Shown: one piece after another, positions 62,456 to 64,000 of the stretch
How positions within the stretch are numbered: the stretch's first letter is position 1
Layout: each line of letters starts with the position of its first letter
Origin: Streptomyces smyrnaeus
GTDB taxonomy: Bacteria > Actinomycetota > Actinomycetes > Streptomycetales > Streptomycetaceae
DNA length: 64,000 bases
Reading direction: 5' to 3'
Assembly: GCF_017676345.1 (NCBI RefSeq)
Contig: NZ_JAFFZM010000014.1
Span: 185,316-249,315, forward strand
Program-made: the position numbers and the translations under genes
The notes under the pieces: generated by a model
Seen by the model: the letters and a program-made list of their open reading frames with translations, nothing else
Database searches by the model: none
Told to the model about the DNA's origin: nothing

Positions 62456-63943
62456 ATGCCGACTTGCCCGAACGGTCACCAGTCCGTGGCCGACGACTGG
62501 TGCGAGGTCTGCGGTCATCGCATGACCGGCGCACCGGTGTCGCCCGCTGGTGCCGTACCGCCGCCCCCTCAGCCGTCCGCTCCGGGCGGCTACGGCTTTC
62601 CCGGTCCGCCCGGTCCGCCCGGTCCGCCCGGTCCGCCACCCGCCCCCGGCCAGGGGCAGCAGCCGCCGGAGCAGGGGCCCGGGCAGGCGCCGGGACACGG
62701 CTACGGCTACCCGGGGCCCGACTCGGGGCCGCCCGAGCCGTGCCCCCAGTGCGGGACCCCGCGCGAGTCCCGGGCGCCCTTCTGCGAGGAGTGCCGCTAC
62801 AACTTCCTGACGCACTCGCCGACGACCTACGTCCCGCCGGGCCAGCAGCCCCAACACCCGCAGCAGCAGCCGCCCCAGCAGCCTCAGCCCCAGCAGCAGC
62901 CGCAGCCGGGCGCTCCCGGCTTCCCGCCGCCAGGTCCCGGCGGCCCCGGCATGGGCGGTCCCGGCGGCCCCCCTCCGCCCGGCGCCCCGCAGGGCCCCGG
63001 CCCGAGCGGTCCGGGCTTCGACGGCCCCGGCAGGCAGGGCCCCGGCCAGGGGCATCCCGGGGAGCCCGCCGCCCCCGGCGGACCCGGTCCGTTCGACGGC
63101 CCAGGCGGCCCAGGCGGCCCAGGTGGCCAAGGCGGCCCAGGCGGCCCAGGCGGGCCCGGTGGCTTTCCTGGACAGGAGCGGCCCTACCCCTCCGGCCCCG
63201 CAGCCGAGCCGCACGGTGGCCCGCCCGCACCGCCGGCCGGCGGTGACTGGGAGCTCTCTCCGCCCAGCCCGGCCGAGCAGCAGCTGGGCGCGCCCCCGGC
63301 TCCGCCGCAGACGCCCGACGGCCCCCCTGGTCCTCCCGGTCCGCCCCCGCCGCCCGGTCCGCAGCCGGGCCAGGACTACGGCCGGCAGCAGCCCGGCCCA
63401 CCCGGCCAGGACTACGGCCATCAGCAGTCCGGGCAGCCCGGTCGGCCCGGCCCGCCCGAGTACGGCCACGGCGGGCAGCCCGGCCCGCCTCCCGGCCAGG
63501 ACTACGGTCAGCAGGGTGCGGGTGCTCCGCCCGGTGGCGGGGCGTGGACGGCGATGATCGCCCCGGACCGCGAGTACTTCGCGGCGATGATGCAGCGCAG
63601 CGGCCCCGAAGCCGCGGCGCTGAATCTGCCCGCGTACTCCCCGGAGCAGCAGCTGCCGCTCACGGGCCCGCAGATCACCATCGGCCGCCGCCGTGCCTCC
63701 ACGGGTGAGGCCCCGGACATCGATCTGGGGCGTCCCCCGGAGGACCCGGGCGTCTCGCACCAGCACGCGGTGCTGGTGCAGCAGCCGGACGGCAGTTGGT
63801 CCGTCGTCGACCAGGACTCGACCAACGGCACCACCATCAACGGTGCCGAGGACCCGATCCAGCCCTTCGTACCCGTCCCCCTCAAGGAGGGCGACCGGGT
63901 CCATGTCGGTGCGTGGACGACGATCACCCTGGTGCGCCGGTAA
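62456..63943 (+). CDS. FHA domain protein with zinc ribbons and collagen-like linker
   Basis: 495 residues. N-terminal zinc ribbon (CPNGHQSVADDWCEVCGH), a second at about 97-114 (CPQCGTPRESRAPFCEEC), a very long Gly/Pro/Gln-rich linker (about 120-370) with collagen-like GGP repeats, then an FHA domain (about 400-495) with IGRRR, VSHQHAVL and STNGTTING, the phosphothreonine-binding residues. FHA proteins read kinase output; in mycobacteria PknG's target GarA is an FHA protein. This gene ends the kinase/phosphatase operon, so it is the likely reader or target. ATG at 62456 follows a GGGGGAGG-type SD. Confidence 0.9.
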   Translation: MPTCPNGHQSVADDWCEVCGHRMTGAPVSPAGAVPPPPQPSAPGGYGFPGPPGPPGPPGPPPAPGQGQQPPEQGPGQAPGHGYGYPGPDSGPPEPCPQCGTPRESRAPFCEECRYNFLTHSPTTYVPPGQQPQHPQQQPPQQPQPQQQPQPGAPGFPPPGPGGPGMGGPGGPPPPGAPQGPGPSGPGFDGPGRQGPGQGHPGEPAAPGGPGPFDGPGGPGGPGGQGGPGGPGGPGGFPGQERPYPSGPAAEPHGGPPAPPAGGDWELSPPSPAEQQLGAPPAPPQTPDGPPGPPGPPPPPGPQPGQDYGRQQPGPPGQDYGHQQSGQPGRPGPPEYGHGGQPGPPPGQDYGQQGAGAPPGGGAWTAMIAPDREYFAAMMQRSGPEAAALNLPAYSPEQQLPLTGPQITIGRRRASTGEAPDIDLGRPPEDPGVSHQHAVLVQQPDGSWSVVDQDSTNGTTINGAEDPIQPFVPVPLKEGDRVHVGAWTTITLVRR

Positions 63944-63959
63944 CTTCCACCTCGGCGGT

Positions 63960-63999
63960 GGGGGGGGGGGGGGCGCGGCCCCCCCCCCCCCCCCCCCCC
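63960..63999. other. G/C homopolymer tract at window end
   Basis: Fourteen G (63960-63973), CGCGG, then twenty-one C (63979-63999) right at the end of the sequence, just after the FHA gene. This composition is not biological for a coding neighbourhood and probably marks a contig end, gap fill or sequencing artefact. Confidence 0.75.
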
Positions 64000-64000
64000 G

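Noticed and set aside
63100..63165. GGCCCAGGC repeats in the FHA gene as a CRISPR-like or regulatory array
   Set aside because: They are in-frame codons of a collagen-like Gly-Gly-Pro linker, with no spacers.

Overview
The window is chromosomal DNA from a Streptomyces-like actinomycete. GC content is very high with strong third-position GC, many starts are GTG, and genes are often joined by 4-base ATGA/GTGA overlaps. Several gene sets are typical of the genus: rheA/hsp18, a SigB/F-type sigma factor, dynA-dynB-ssbB (sporulation dynamins and sporulation SSB), a TQXA-type sortase substrate, and a PknG-type kinase locus. No insertion sequence, integrase, CRISPR array or rRNA was seen. The only RNA gene found is one tRNA-Arg.

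Left end (1-4638): a RiPP-type operon, cut by the window edge, with a PqqD-like/M50 metalloprotease, a LanB-type dehydratase and a separate SpaB_C-type protein. Stress block (4715-9718): DUF2267, Hsp18, its divergent repressor RheA around a perfect operator, a SigB/F sigma factor, DUF5133, a UspA protein and a DJ-1/PfpI protein.

Glycan locus (9857-22142, all minus): an 11-gene, mostly translationally coupled operon. It combines an ADP-heptose pathway (GmhA, HldE, GmhB) with a UXS-like epimerase, five glycosyltransferases, a carbamoyltransferase and a pyruvyltransferase. A divergent MFS exporter and two tandem GT2 genes follow (22696-26616). The product is probably a heptose-containing, carbamoylated and pyruvylated glycan or glycoside.

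Mixed region (26685-38299): a truncated formylglycine-generating-enzyme remnant, a PLP enzyme coupled to a DauR/YheO-type regulator, a methyltransferase, a GT4 plus partner gene, a DUF4232 lipoprotein, a MarR operon with a perfect palindromic operator, a winged-helix gene remnant, a long-form Sua5 protein, beta-carbonic anhydrase and tRNA-Arg(UCU).

Core block (38642-52298): dynA-dynB-ssbB, a TQXA surface protein whose thioester Cys is Gly, ettA (with a possible 16-codon upstream ORF), a thioesterase, a conserved unknown, a truncated hemoglobin and a two-gene ABC exporter.

Right end (52703-63943, plus): GlnX-like membrane protein, GlnH-like solute binder, a coiled-coil unknown, PknG-like kinase, PP2C phosphatase, VWA protein and FHA protein. 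This extends the mycobacterial glnX-glnH-pknG amino-acid sensing module with its own phosphatase, a VWA protein and a reader. Kinase, phosphatase and FHA protein all carry extra CxxC zinc ribbons. I consider it the most interesting system here. The last 41 bases are G14/C21 homopolymers and look like a contig-end artefact.
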